10,914 nt of DNA from Methanobrevibacter sp. Lineage in GTDB: Archaea; Methanobacteriota; Methanobacteria; Methanobacteriales; Methanobacteriaceae. Within the stretch, counting starts at the first letter, position 1. Every line of letters begins with the position of its first letter. Below, one piece after another: positions 1-7,409 of the stretch. A model generated the notes under the pieces. It was not told the origin of the DNA. It searched no databases and worked only from the letters and a program-made list of their open reading frames with translations. The stretch spans positions 1 to 10,914 of the forward strand of contig JAITOM010000165.1 of the NCBI GenBank assembly GCA_031289975.1, given 5' to 3'. A program made the translations under genes and the position numbers.

Positions 1-267
1 TAAAAAACAATGAAAAATAAACTATTTAATTATAAATTAATAAAATTTATTGATAACTTTGAAATAATATAATAAATTCTTCTAAATCAAAAAATAATTT
101 TTCAATTTAATTGAATAAATATATAATTTAATAAATATATTTTATAAAAAATCATTGTATATGTATAATTATCGTTGTTATTGATTGAATAATAAAATTA
201 AAAATTATCAATTGAAATAAATTATAATCATTTGAAGTCATTTTTAAATTAATATTTTTTAATAATA
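1..267. other. AT-rich intergenic region left of the mobile element
   Basis: No gene or RNA gene is visible on either strand; the sequence is almost entirely A and T with frequent stops. One perfect 15-bp palindrome, TTCAATTTAATTGAA, lies at 101-115. The last part (about 241-267) is the left end of a longer stretch that recurs at 6551-6590, described under the direct repeats. Confidence 0.6.
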
Positions 268-427
268 TTTATTTTGGCACTGTAAAATTAGCATGGATTT
301 TCACAATTGAAAAATTGAAAACAGATGATAAAAGTTTAATTACATGTATATTGGCTTAATGTTTTTATGCTAAAATTCAAATTCCAAATTGTGAATTTCC
401 ATCCTCTTTTTACAGTGCCTTTATTTT
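268..427. mobile_element. 144-bp MITE-like element (copy 1) with 8-bp target duplication
   Basis: The element runs from 276 to 419. Its left end GGCACTGTAAAA and right end TTTTACAGTGCC are inverted repeats; over 33 bp, 28 positions pair, the inner part containing ATGGA and TTCACAATT on both sides. The bases immediately outside are identical on both sides: TTTATTTT at 268-275 and at 420-427, a perfect 8-bp target duplication. There is no room for a transposase, so it is non-autonomous. ISL3-family elements begin with GG and make 8-bp duplications, and ISM1 of Methanobrevibacter smithii belongs to that family; linking this element to such a transposase is inference. It sits about 60 bp upstream of hsdR, in its promoter region. 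Confidence 0.88.
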
Positions 428-444
428 TAATATTATATTATTTG

Positions 445-478
445 TTATTTGTTAAAAACTTTATCAAAACTACTATAA
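445..478. repeat. Left flanking direct repeat of the restriction island
   Basis: This 34-bp stretch matches 6597-6630 at 31 of 34 positions and in the same orientation; the core AACTTTATCAAAAC, then T or C, then ACTATAA is shared. If the MITE and one target copy are removed, similarity also extends leftwards: 242-275 corresponds to 6551-6589 with a 4-bp gap. The two copies bracket the hsdR-rhuM-hsdM region, so they could be att-like or duplication boundaries. It also lies directly in front of hsdR, so part of it may act as promoter. Confidence 0.6.
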
Positions 479-485
479 TTCTTTT

Positions 486-500
486 AAGGTGATTAGCATT
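486..500 (+). promoter_or_regulatory. hsdR ribosome binding site with a damaged-looking start
   Basis: AAGGTGAT at 486-493 is the same Shine-Dalgarno used elsewhere in this window, where it ends 3-4 nt before the start (for example before 5159 and 10373). Here that spacing leads to an in-frame ATT at 498-500, not ATG. A single G-to-T change would explain it. Initiation at ATT, or at the GTG at 489 inside the Shine-Dalgarno, are the alternatives. Confidence 0.5.
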
Positions 501-2792
501 CATGAAAAACTTACTGAAGAAGATACTAAGCTCCGTTTTATCACTCCTAAAATTAAAAAATCAGGGTGGAAAGATGAACAAATTAGAATGGAATATTTCA
601 CTGATGGGGCAATAATCGTTCAAGGAAAATACACCAAAAGAGAAAAAAGGAAAAAAGCAGATTATCTGCTTGTATATCAAAAAAATCTCCCATTAGCAAT
701 TGTTGAGGCGAAAAGTATTAGTCATTCACTTGGAGATGGTATGCAACAAGGAATTGAATATGGTAAAATCCTTGATGTTCCTTTTGTTTATAGTTCAAAT
801 GGTAAAGGTTTTTTAGAACATGACATGCTTAAAGGAACTGAAAATGAGTTATCTCTTGATGAATTTCCAAGTCCTGAAGAATTATGGGATAGATATAAAC
901 AATTTAATAACATTGATGATGAAAAAGAAAAAACAATTAGAACTCCTTATTACTTTGGATATAAAGATAAAACACCGAGATATTACCAAAGAATAGCTAT
1001 TAATAGAACTGTTGATGCTATTGCAAAAGGGCGGAATAGAATATTAATTGTTATGGCTACAGGTACAGGTAAAACCTATACTGCCTTTCAAATTATCCGT
1101 AGATTAAAAGAAGCAGAAATAAAAAAGAAAATTTTATACTTAGCTGATAGAAACATTCTTGTTGATCAAGCAATGAATCAAGACTTTAAACCATTTGAAA
1201 AGGTCATGACTAAAGTTGAGAAAAGAAAATTGGATAGTTCATATGAAATATATTTTGCACTTTATCAACAATTAAGTGAACATGAAGGAAAAAAGCCATA
1301 CATAGAATTTAAACCTGACTTTTTTGATTTAATAATAGTGGATGAATGTCACAGAGGCAGTGCAAAAGAGGATTCTCAATGGAGAGAAATTTTAGAATAC
1401 TTCAACACAGCAACCCAAATTGGAATGACAGCCACACCTAAAGAAACCAAAAAAGTTTCTAATGTTGATTATTTCGGGGAACCAATCTACACTTATTCAC
1501 TTAAAGAAGGAATAACAGATGGATTTTTAGCACCATATAAAGTTATTAGAGTGGGTTTAGATAAAGATTTAGAAGGGTATCGTCCAGAAAAAGGTAAAAT
1601 TGATGTTGATGGTAAAGAAGTAGAGGATAGGGAATATAATGTAAAAGATTATGATAAACAGTTAATAATTGATGATAGAACAAAGAAAGTTGCTGAACGA
1701 ATCACAAGTTTTTTAAAAAGAAATGGTAGATTCAGCAAAACAATTGTTTTTTGCATAGATATTGACCATGCAGAAAGACTTAGACAAGCTTTAGTAAATG
1801 AAAACTCTGATTTAGTTAAAGAAAATCCAAAATACATTATGAGAATTACAGGAGACAATGATGAAGGAAAAGCACAACTTGATTACTTCATTGATCCAGT
1901 AGAAAAATATCCAACAATTGTAACCACCTCTAAGTTATTATCTACAGGTGTGGACTGTAAAACTTGTAAATTAATTGTTTTAGATAATAATATTAATTCA
2001 ATGACGGAGTTTAAACAAATTATTGGTCGTGGAACAAGATTATTCCCAGAATATGGAAAAGAATTCTTTACTATAATGGATTTTAGAGGTTCAACCAGGC
2101 ATTTTGCAGACCCTGACTTTGATGGAGAACCAGTCACAATCATTGATTTGAAGATTGATGAAGAATTTCCAACAAGTGAAGGGAAACCTACAGTAGAAAT
2201 ATTCGATGATCAAACGGGGAATAAAAATATTAAATACAGAGTAAACGATGTTCCTGTAGAACTACTTTCAGAAAGAGTTCAATATGTTGATGCGACTGGT
2301 GGTCTAATTACTGAAAGTTTCACTGATTTTTCAAAAAAGAATATTCTTAAAGAGTATTCAACAATAAACAAATTTTTACTAAGATGGAATAAAGAAATGA
2401 GAAAACAAATAATTATTGATGAACTTGAAGAGAGAGGAGTACTTTTAGAGCAAATAAGAGAAGAATCAAATCAATACGGCATGGATGAATTTGATTTAAT
2501 TTGCCATATTGCATTTGACAAGAAACCATTAACAAGAAAAGAAAGAGTAGAAAATGTTAAAAAAAGAGGATACCTAAATAAATATGAAGGTTTGGCTAAA
2601 GATGTTCTATCTACACTGTTAGATAAATATGAAGATAATGGAATCCATGATTTAGAAGGTCCACAAATACTTCAAAACATTCCCTTCAATGAATGGGGAG
2701 GACCAATAAAAATTACAAACCTATTTGGTGGTAAAAAACACTTTAACAATGTTCTTAAAGAATTACAAGATGAAATTTATGTTACAATATGA
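489..2792 (+). CDS. hsdR: Type I restriction endonuclease subunit R (EcoEI-like)
   Basis: This is the motor and nuclease subunit of a type I restriction-modification complex, which translocates DNA using ATP and cuts unmethylated DNA when assembled with HsdM and HsdS. Residues 1-110 hold a PD-(D/E)xK nuclease: D58, then E73-A74-K75, followed by Q87-x3-Y91. The helicase follows, with Walker A ATGTGKT at 190-196, DECH at 285-288, TATP at 314-317 and a motif VI QIIGRGTR around 510-517. The C-terminal 200 residues resemble the EcoEI R C-terminal domain. The 767-aa length fits the shorter EcoEI-type subunits rather than the roughly 1,170-aa EcoKI type. The start is uncertain: the only canonical-type in-frame start is GTG at 489, but it lies inside the Shine-Dalgarno AAGGTGAT (486-493). 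The codon at usual spacing is ATT at 498, and the nearby ATG at 502 is out of frame. No intact partner subunit is present in the window. Confidence 0.93.
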   Translation: MISIHEKLTEEDTKLRFITPKIKKSGWKDEQIRMEYFTDGAIIVQGKYTKREKRKKADYLLVYQKNLPLAIVEAKSISHSLGDGMQQGIEYGKILDVPFVYSSNGKGFLEHDMLKGTENELSLDEFPSPEELWDRYKQFNNIDDEKEKTIRTPYYFGYKDKTPRYYQRIAINRTVDAIAKGRNRILIVMATGTGKTYTAFQIIRRLKEAEIKKKILYLADRNILVDQAMNQDFKPFEKVMTKVEKRKLDSSYEIYFALYQQLSEHEGKKPYIEFKPDFFDLIIVDECHRGSAKEDSQWREILEYFNTATQIGMTATPKETKKVSNVDYFGEPIYTYSLKEGITDGFLAPYKVIRVGLDKDLEGYRPEKGKIDVDGKEVEDREYNVKDYDKQLIIDDRTKKVAERITSFLKRNGRFSKTIVFCIDIDHAERLRQALVNENSDLVKENPKYIMRITGDNDEGKAQLDYFIDPVEKYPTIVTTSKLLSTGVDCKTCKLIVLDNNINSMTEFKQIIGRGTRLFPEYGKEFFTIMDFRGSTRHFADPDFDGEPVTIIDLKIDEEFPTSEGKPTVEIFDDQTGNKNIKYRVNDVPVELLSERVQYVDATGGLITESFTDFSKKNILKEYSTINKFLLRWNKEMRKQIIIDELEERGVLLEQIREESNQYGMDEFDLICHIAFDKKPLTRKERVENVKKRGYLNKYEGLAKDVLSTLLDKYEDNGIHDLEGPQILQNIPFNEWGGPIKITNLFGGKKHFNNVLKELQDEIYVTI

Positions 2793-2824
2793 CTATTTTT
2801 TGAATATATTGCTATAAAAAATGT

Positions 2825-3009
2825 GGGGCTGTGAAAAATCAAACTGATAAATTATTTTTCCAATCTTTTATTCAAATGTAAGCATTAAACAAAAATCATT
2901 TTTAATATTGTATTGATCTTATAAAGTCCTTAAAATGCTTTAAAAAAATAAGTATTACAAATATTAAATAAAATATTATAGCTTCATCAGTTGAATTTTT
3001 CACAGCCCC
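2825..3009. mobile_element. 185-bp inverted-repeat element at the hsdR/rhuM junction
   Basis: The left end GGGGCTGTGAAAAAT (from 2825) pairs with the right end ATTTTTCACAGCCCC (to 3009). Including the inner AACTGAT block, about 24 of 27 positions pair. Further inside, AAGCATT and AATGCTT add more fold-back potential. It has no coding capacity. The ends resemble those of the 276-419 element (GGxxCTGTxAAA), suggesting the same kind of transposase. No target duplication is visible: the 8 bp on the left (AAAAATGT) do not match the 8 bp on the right (AAATATCG). The final seven codons of rhuM are read from this element, so it lies at a rearranged junction rather than a clean insertion. Confidence 0.75.
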
Positions 3010-3919
3010 AAATATCGTATTCATTGAATTGGAGGAATTTATCTAATCTTTCTGCCCAGTCATTCATTGACATTGGCTTCTGTCTTCTTGCTTGATTTGC
3101 GGCATAATCTAAATACATTGTAACAATTTCATCTAATTCAGTTATTTCTTCTTTATTTAAGTAATTTTTAGCTATTAAAACATCTTTTAATAGTATTTTC
3201 CCATCTGGTGCATTATCCCAGCTTGTTAATCCCATATTTGATTTACTACTATTTGCTCTTTCTGATATAATTTCAGGAGCGGTTTTTTTTGAAACTGCAT
3301 AGTGTAGCTTATTTTGGACTTTTTTAAAGAAATCTTGAGATACTTTTGCTTTAGGGTTATAATCATAGCTTGTTGCATAAATATCTGTGACTTTTTGATA
3401 AAAACGTCTTTCTGAGGATCTTATTTCTTTTATCTCTTCTAATAGCTTGTCAAAGTAGTCCTTTCCAAATTTTGTTCCATTTTTTAATAATTCTTTATCC
3501 AAAACATAGCCTTTTACTATATATTCCTTTAAGATGTTGGTTGCCCATTTTCTAAAGTGGGTTGCATTTTTAGAGTTCACACGATATCTTACAGAGATAA
3601 TTCCATCAAGATTATACCATTTTTCAGGTCTACCTCCTTTTTTAGAGTTTTTCAACGAATAGTTGATAAATTCTTCCTGACCTTTAAACAAGTCTTTAGA
3701 AGATATACTTACTTCATTCTCAATTAACTCTTCATCTGCAAATATGTTTGTAAAATGCTTTGAAATATTTTGCCCAGTAGTTCCAAAGATTTCTGCTACA
3801 GTTTTTTGACTAGCCCATAAAGTTTCATTTCTTCCATCTATTAAAAATTGTCCTGTTACTGCTCCTTCAGAACCTTCATATAACAATGTGTTTATAATTT
3901 CATTTTCTTTATTTTTCAT
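2987..3919 (-). CDS. rhuM: RhuM-family protein, 3' end truncated by an inverted-repeat element
   Basis: This is a homologue of RhuM, named in a Salmonella pathogenicity island and often found inside type I restriction-modification operons; its molecular function is not established. The N-terminal part (LWASQKTVAEIFGTTGQNIS, about residues 33-52) looks like a DNA-binding KilA/Bro-type region, followed by the conserved YNLDGIISVRYRVNS block and the TDIYATSYDYNP block. The ATG at 3917-3919 is preferred because GTGAT lies 4 nt before it; the GTG at 3926-3928 overlaps that site. The product is then 310 aa. The C-terminus is abnormal: after FNEYDI the frame enters the 2825-3009 element and ends with seven element-encoded residues, WGCEKFN. 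Relatives as I recall them continue for roughly 30 more residues (AGKIS...A...EY type), and these are not found beyond the element. The product may be unstable or inactive. Confidence 0.85.
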   Translation of the reverse strand: MKNKENEIINTLLYEGSEGAVTGQFLIDGRNETLWASQKTVAEIFGTTGQNISKHFTNIFADEELIENEVSISSKDLFKGQEEFINYSLKNSKKGGRPEKWYNLDGIISVRYRVNSKNATHFRKWATNILKEYIVKGYVLDKELLKNGTKFGKDYFDKLLEEIKEIRSSERRFYQKVTDIYATSYDYNPKAKVSQDFFKKVQNKLHYAVSKKTAPEIISERANSSKSNMGLTSWDNAPDGKILLKDVLIAKNYLNKEEITELDEIVTMYLDYAANQARRQKPMSMNDWAERLDKFLQFNEYDIWGCEKFN

Positions 3920-4574
3920 TATAATCACTATAAATTAACTTTATTAGCATTTATTTTTTTAATCATTTGAAAGATATGTTCAACAATTATTTTTATTAAA
4001 ATTTTTTATTTAATAAAATAAAGATTAAAATAAGATTTAAATAAAATTTCAAATCTTTTTATTTAATAAATAAAGATTAAAGTAAGATTTGAATAATAAA
4101 AATTATTTATTCAAAATTAATGTTAAATTACAATTTTAAAGATTTAATGAGGTTGTTGTACACATCAAACATCTAAATTTTAAATTTCAATTAAAAATAT
4201 ATTTTTTTATAAATAATTTCAAATAAGTTACAACTAAAAATAAATGATTATTATAATTTAGATTAAGAATAAATAAATTTTAATTATTATTGGAATAAAT
4301 AATGAATTTTAATCCAAGAAAATTTTTAAATTGATCTAAAACTTTTATTTTAATTTAAATAATTCTAAATTATTTTATTATTTTTTATAAATGAATTTAA
4401 TTTTTTAATTAAATAGTTTATAATCTTTTATTCTTTGTAATATTCATATATGTCTATTTTAAACTTTTTTTAATAGTTAATTTGATTTTATGTAGTTTTT
4501 CTATCTATAGCTATTTAATCTTTTTTAGAACTTTCATTGTTCAAATTGAACCTTTAATAATTATTTACTCCTAA
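3920..4574. other. 655-bp AT-rich intergenic region with fold-back and tandem repeats
   Basis: No credible gene is visible here. The part near 3920 should hold the promoter of rhuM and the part near 4574 the terminator region of the 4575-5159 gene, both read on the - strand; no unambiguous TATA box stands out from the background. The only ordered structure is the imperfect tandem repeat at about 4003-4101, listed separately. The rest, 4102-4574, is low-complexity A/T. Confidence 0.6.
4003..4101. repeat. Imperfect tandem repeat, ~53-bp period, with internal hairpins
   Basis: Two copies start near 4003 and 4056. They share TTTTTATTTAATAAA, then TAAAGATTAAA, then TAAGATTT, with small indels and a few substitutions. 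Between and within them lie inverted repeats: AATCTTT with AAAGATT around 4052-4078, and TTCAAATCTT (about 4048-4057) with AAGATTTGAA (4084-4093). The region could form a nested hairpin. Its role is unknown; the extreme AT content means part of the similarity could be low complexity. Confidence 0.5.
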
Positions 4575-5159
4575 TCAACCTTTTAAACATCCTTGAATTA
4601 AAGACCTAACAAAAACACCGTTCACCTTAAAGTCAACCCCATGAACATCACTCTTCAATCTATTATTCCCAGTACGAAACTGAAACGGCTTCTGACGACC
4701 AGATTTATTGAACAAAAAACCATCGGTATATGCAACAAAACTCACAATCTGACCATAATTAACATCAACACTTCGTAGCTTACCAACAAAAATTAAACAC
4801 TTGTTAGTAAAAACAAGATTGCCGGCATCTAAATTAGTCATCTGATCATGACTAACACTTCGTGACTGACTACTATGTAACCAAAAACCCTTAGCAACAC
4901 GAACACTACCCCCACCACGATTACTAACACGAACACTCCTTGGTTCATCATAAAAAACATTTATGGCACGATATAAAAGGTGTTCGCCCTTTTTCAAATT
5001 AATAAAAGGTAAATTGTCTTGCCTAACAGGAGGTAAATTTTTAAAATTACCATTTCTTAACTCATTAAAAAAAAGATTGTTAGCATTCTGAACTTGTAAT
5101 TTTTTTTCTTCTTCTGCTTTACGCTCTTCTTTACTTTTGATTAATCCAAAAAAAGCCAT
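4575..5159 (-). CDS. Hypothetical protein with probable PH-like (GRAM/bPH) domain
   Basis: I cannot name this protein. The start ATG at 5157-5159 is chosen because AAAGGTGAT ends 3 nt upstream, which gives 194 aa; an in-frame ATG at 5198 lacks such a site. Residues 8-25 are highly charged (KSKEERKAEEEKK), possibly a short helix. Residues 50-180 resemble a small beta-rich PH-like domain: a GEHLLYRA strand, a basic SVRVSNRGGGSVRVAKG loop, then NLVFTNKCLIFVGKLRSVDV and YGQIVSF, close to the TNKRLIF-G-K pattern of bacterial PH-like domains, with Cys in place of the usual Arg. There are no membrane segments. Codon use differs from its neighbours: Arg is often CGT rather than AGA, Val mostly GTT, and the GC content is visibly higher, suggesting recent transfer. 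It occupies the place between hsdM and rhuM where hsdS would be expected. Confidence 0.72.
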   Translation of the reverse strand: MAFFGLIKSKEERKAEEEKKLQVQNANNLFFNELRNGNFKNLPPVRQDNLPFINLKKGEHLLYRAINVFYDEPRSVRVSNRGGGSVRVAKGFWLHSSQSRSVSHDQMTNLDAGNLVFTNKCLIFVGKLRSVDVNYGQIVSFVAYTDGFLFNKSGRQKPFQFRTGNNRLKSDVHGVDFKVNGVFVRSLIQGCLKG

Positions 5160-5306
5160 TTTATCACCTTTCACTAAAAATTCTTTTTTAAATTTCATAT
5201 TTTTATTTTTTGTATTTATCCTTATTTAATCATTTATAATTTTAGTTAACCTGTTCATCAATATCTATTTCATCTTTCGGTAGTCACCACATCTTCAGAA
5301 CTGATC
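5160..5306. other. Spacer between hsdM remnant and PH-like gene
   Basis: Reading on the - strand, this 147-bp spacer starts right after the hsdM remnant stop and ends with the Shine-Dalgarno AAAGGTGAT of the PH-like gene. Another frame reads PKDEIDIDEQVN and then a stop just below 5277; this could be the relic of a longer hsdM tail or of another gene, but it is too short to assign. Confidence 0.35.
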
Positions 5307-6317
5307 CTAAACATCATCAAAATTTTCACTTAGTAACTCTTGAATTTCCTTAGTCACCTTTTTTATATCTGCTTCTATTTCTTCAAGAGGTCTTGGTGGT
5401 TCGTATTTGTAAAAATATCTTGTGAAGTTTATTTCATAGCCTATTTTATCTTTCTTTCTATCCATCCAAGCATCTTTATAATATTTTTTCACTTCTTTAT
5501 TAAAATAGCTATTTATATCTGTTTTTAGTGGAATTTTCTCTGTATCTCTTAGATTGGGATCTGGTTTTAGTTTTCCTTTACTATCTTTTATATATTCTGC
5601 TGTGTCGTCATGTTTTGAAAGTTTTTCTATTATATTTCTTTTGAATGTTGGAGTTATGATGTTGAAGCTTCCTATTTCCTCTGTTACCAATTTATCAAAT
5701 TCATTGTAGCTTTTTATTAGGTTGTTTGGAATATTTTTTAGTGCATCGATTATTTTATTCTGTTGTTGTTTTCCTTCTTTCTCTCCTTTTTCTTTCTCTT
5801 CAGGGTTTTTCTTCTTACTTGCTATAAGTTTGTTAAATGCTGGAATTGAATAAAGATTTTCTAATCTTTCTTCATCTACCTTGAAGTTTAATTGTTGAGG
5901 TCTTTCTACTGTTACTTTTGTGTATCCAAAGTCTTCATTGTCAAATATTTTAATGTTGTCTGTGTTTTGGAAGGTGTTAAAAAGATTCATAATACTTGTT
6001 ATATTCTCTTCATGTAGTTCATTTCTTTTATTTCCTAAATTTTTTCTCATTTTCTTAAATTGATTTGTTGCATCTATTAATTGTATTTTTCCTTCTCTTC
6101 CTTTGTTTTTTTCATTTGTAAGTATTCAAACATGGGTTTTTATTCCTGTGTTGTAAAATAATTGTTCTGGAAGACCTACAATAGCTTCTAAATAATCATT
6201 TTCTATTATCCATTTTCTTATATTGCTTTCTCCTGAACCTGCATCTCCTGTAAATAGTGGTGAACCATTTGTGATTACAGCTATTCTTGATTTTTCATTT
6301 GTTTTCATCTTACTAAT
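5307..6317 (-). pseudogene. hsdM: Remnant of type I DNA methyltransferase subunit (hsdM)
   Basis: This is the C-terminal half of HsdM, the N6-adenine methyltransferase subunit of a type I restriction-modification system. The reading frame is continuous from ISKMKTNEKSRIAVI (about 6317) through NGSPLFTGDAGSGES, IRKWIIENDYLEAIV, LPEQLFYNTGIKTHV, then a TGA at 6126-6128, then ILTNEKNKGREGKIQLIDA, MRKNLGNKR, RDTEKIPLK and the typical end KIGYEINFTRYFYKYEPPRP. The TGA stands where HsdM proteins have Trp (IWILTN-like), a one-base change from TGG. Upstream, TAA follows directly before the ISK codons, so the N-terminal half with the SAM-binding region and the NPPF/Y catalytic motif is gone. There is no Shine-Dalgarno in front of the ATG at 6308. 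The gene cannot give an active methylase. The stop is TAG at 5307-5309; no hsdS follows. Confidence 0.92.
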
Positions 6318-6761
6318 TTAAATATTACCTTATTATTTATTATTCTCTTTAATAATTTTTAATAACTTTATATCCAAATATAACTAAATATATATTTTTA
6401 TTTGTGCCATGCTTTAAATAATGTTTTTCATATTTTATCTTTTGGATTAAAATTTTTTTTATTAAATTATTTAATTTTTAACATCAGTTTATAAAAATCT
6501 ATAATTTTAAATTTTAAATAATATAATTATATTTTAATTAATATAAATAATTTTAAATTAATATGTTTGTTTTAATAATATTTATTTTTAAAAAAGTTAT
6601 TTATTAAGAACTTTATCAAAACCACTATAAATATAATTAAATTTTATAACTTTAAAAGCAAGTGTTTTTTAAACAATTAAAAACATTTATATTTAATATT
6701 ATATAAATAATTAAATATTATAAATATGATTGAAAAACAAGAAAATATATAAAAGATTCTC
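6318..6761. other. 444-bp intergenic region: right edge of the island and guaAa promoter region
   Basis: No gene is visible. The part from 6551 to 6630 is the right-hand copy of the island-flanking direct repeat. The region beyond 6640 should contain the guaAa promoter; TATA-like stretches such as TTTATATTTAATATTATATA (about 6688-6707) are present, but the surroundings are so AT-rich that no single box can be chosen. No strong Shine-Dalgarno precedes guaAa, only AAGATT, so its mRNA may be leaderless or short-leadered. Confidence 0.45.
6597..6630. repeat. Right flanking direct repeat of the restriction island
   Basis: It matches 445-478 at 31 of 34 positions in the same orientation. To its left, 6551-6590 matches the MITE-interrupted sequence 242-275 plus 428 (TTTTAAATTAATAT, then AATAATATTTATTTT). 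This copy therefore shows the uninterrupted form of the target site with a single TTTATTTT. Confidence 0.6.
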
Positions 6762-7316
6762 ATGACAATTTTAGTAATTAACAATAAAGGTCAGTACAAT
6801 CATAGAATTCATAGAACTTTAAGATATTTAAATATTTCATCTGAAATGATTTCAAATGAATATTCTGTGGATGAAATATTAAGTAAAAACCCTATTGGAT
6901 TAATATTGGGTGGAGGACCGTCTATTGAAGAGTCTGGAAATAGTGAAAATTACATTAAAGAAATAGATCTTCCAATTTTAGGAATATGTTTAGGTCATCA
7001 GTTAATAGGGAAAGTTTTTGGTGGAACTATCGCATCAGCTGAGTCTGAAAGTTATGCTCAGATTAAAATTGATGTTATTGAAGAAAATGATGTTTTTAAA
7101 GGAATTGGAAATGATATGGATGTTTGGGCATCTCATAAAGATGAATTAACAAATATTTCAGATGATTTTAAGGTTTTAGCAAGTTCAAAAATTTGCAGAT
7201 TTGAGGCCATTAAACATAAAGACAAGCCATTATATGGTATTCAATTTCATCCAGAGGTACATCACACTCCAAATGGAGAAAAAATATTTGAAAATTTTTA
7301 TGATATATGCAAATAA
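6762..7316 (+). CDS. guaAa: GMP synthase, glutaminase subunit A
   Basis: This is the class I glutamine amidotransferase subunit of the two-subunit archaeal GMP synthase. It hydrolyses glutamine and passes ammonia to the ATP-pyrophosphatase subunit (GuaAb), which aminates XMP to GMP in the cytoplasm. Visible features over 184 aa are the oxyanion region LILGGGPSIEESG (48-60), the nucleophile elbow GICLGHQ with Cys76, the WASHKDEL segment (122-129), and the catalytic His163 and Glu165 in YGIQFHPEVHHT. The length matches stand-alone archaeal subunits. The start ATG at 6762 gives the usual MTILVINNKGQYNHRIHR N-terminus. The partner guaAb is not in this window; the next gene is coaD, 93 bp downstream on the same strand. 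Confidence 0.95.
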   Translation: MTILVINNKGQYNHRIHRTLRYLNISSEMISNEYSVDEILSKNPIGLILGGGPSIEESGNSENYIKEIDLPILGICLGHQLIGKVFGGTIASAESESYAQIKIDVIEENDVFKGIGNDMDVWASHKDELTNISDDFKVLASSKICRFEAIKHKDKPLYGIQFHPEVHHTPNGEKIFENFYDICK

Positions 7317-7375
7317 TAAAAATATCAATTAATTTTCAAAAAATTTTATATTAACTTTTAATATTATATTATTTT

Positions 7376-7381
7376 AAGGAG
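7376..7381 (+). promoter_or_regulatory. Misplaced Shine-Dalgarno upstream of coaD
   Basis: AAGGAG is a strong ribosome binding site, but the first in-frame coaD start is 28 nt further on and is preceded by TAA. At the usual spacing only an ATT (7388) is found; reading from it gives nine codons that end at a TGA overlapping the start of coaD (7415-7417). It may be a relic or a short translated leader. Confidence 0.3.
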
Positions 7382-7409
7382 TTAAAAATTATCTTAAAAC
7401 TTGATTTAA

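Noticed and set aside
424..442. Nineteen-base match between 424-442 and 7357-7375
   Set aside because: It consists only of A and T (TTTTAATATTATATTATTT) and has no matching flanks, so low-complexity similarity is the likely cause.
1649..2143. Antisense open frames inside hsdR
   Set aside because: They lie opposite a well-supported helicase gene, have no ribosome binding site and show no recognisable protein features. The same applies to open frames opposite hsdM (5340-5528) and coaD (7472-7690).
6126..6128. Recoding of TGA as Trp or selenocysteine in hsdM
   Set aside because: The gene also lacks its N-terminal half and a ribosome binding site, no other in-frame TGA occurs in the window's genes, and the residue expected is Trp, so a nonsense mutation in a pseudogene is simpler.
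6400..6415. GTGCC near 6402 as the end of a further MITE copy
   Set aside because: Only five bases match the element end; the adjoining bases lack the CTGTAAAA part and no partner end is found nearby.
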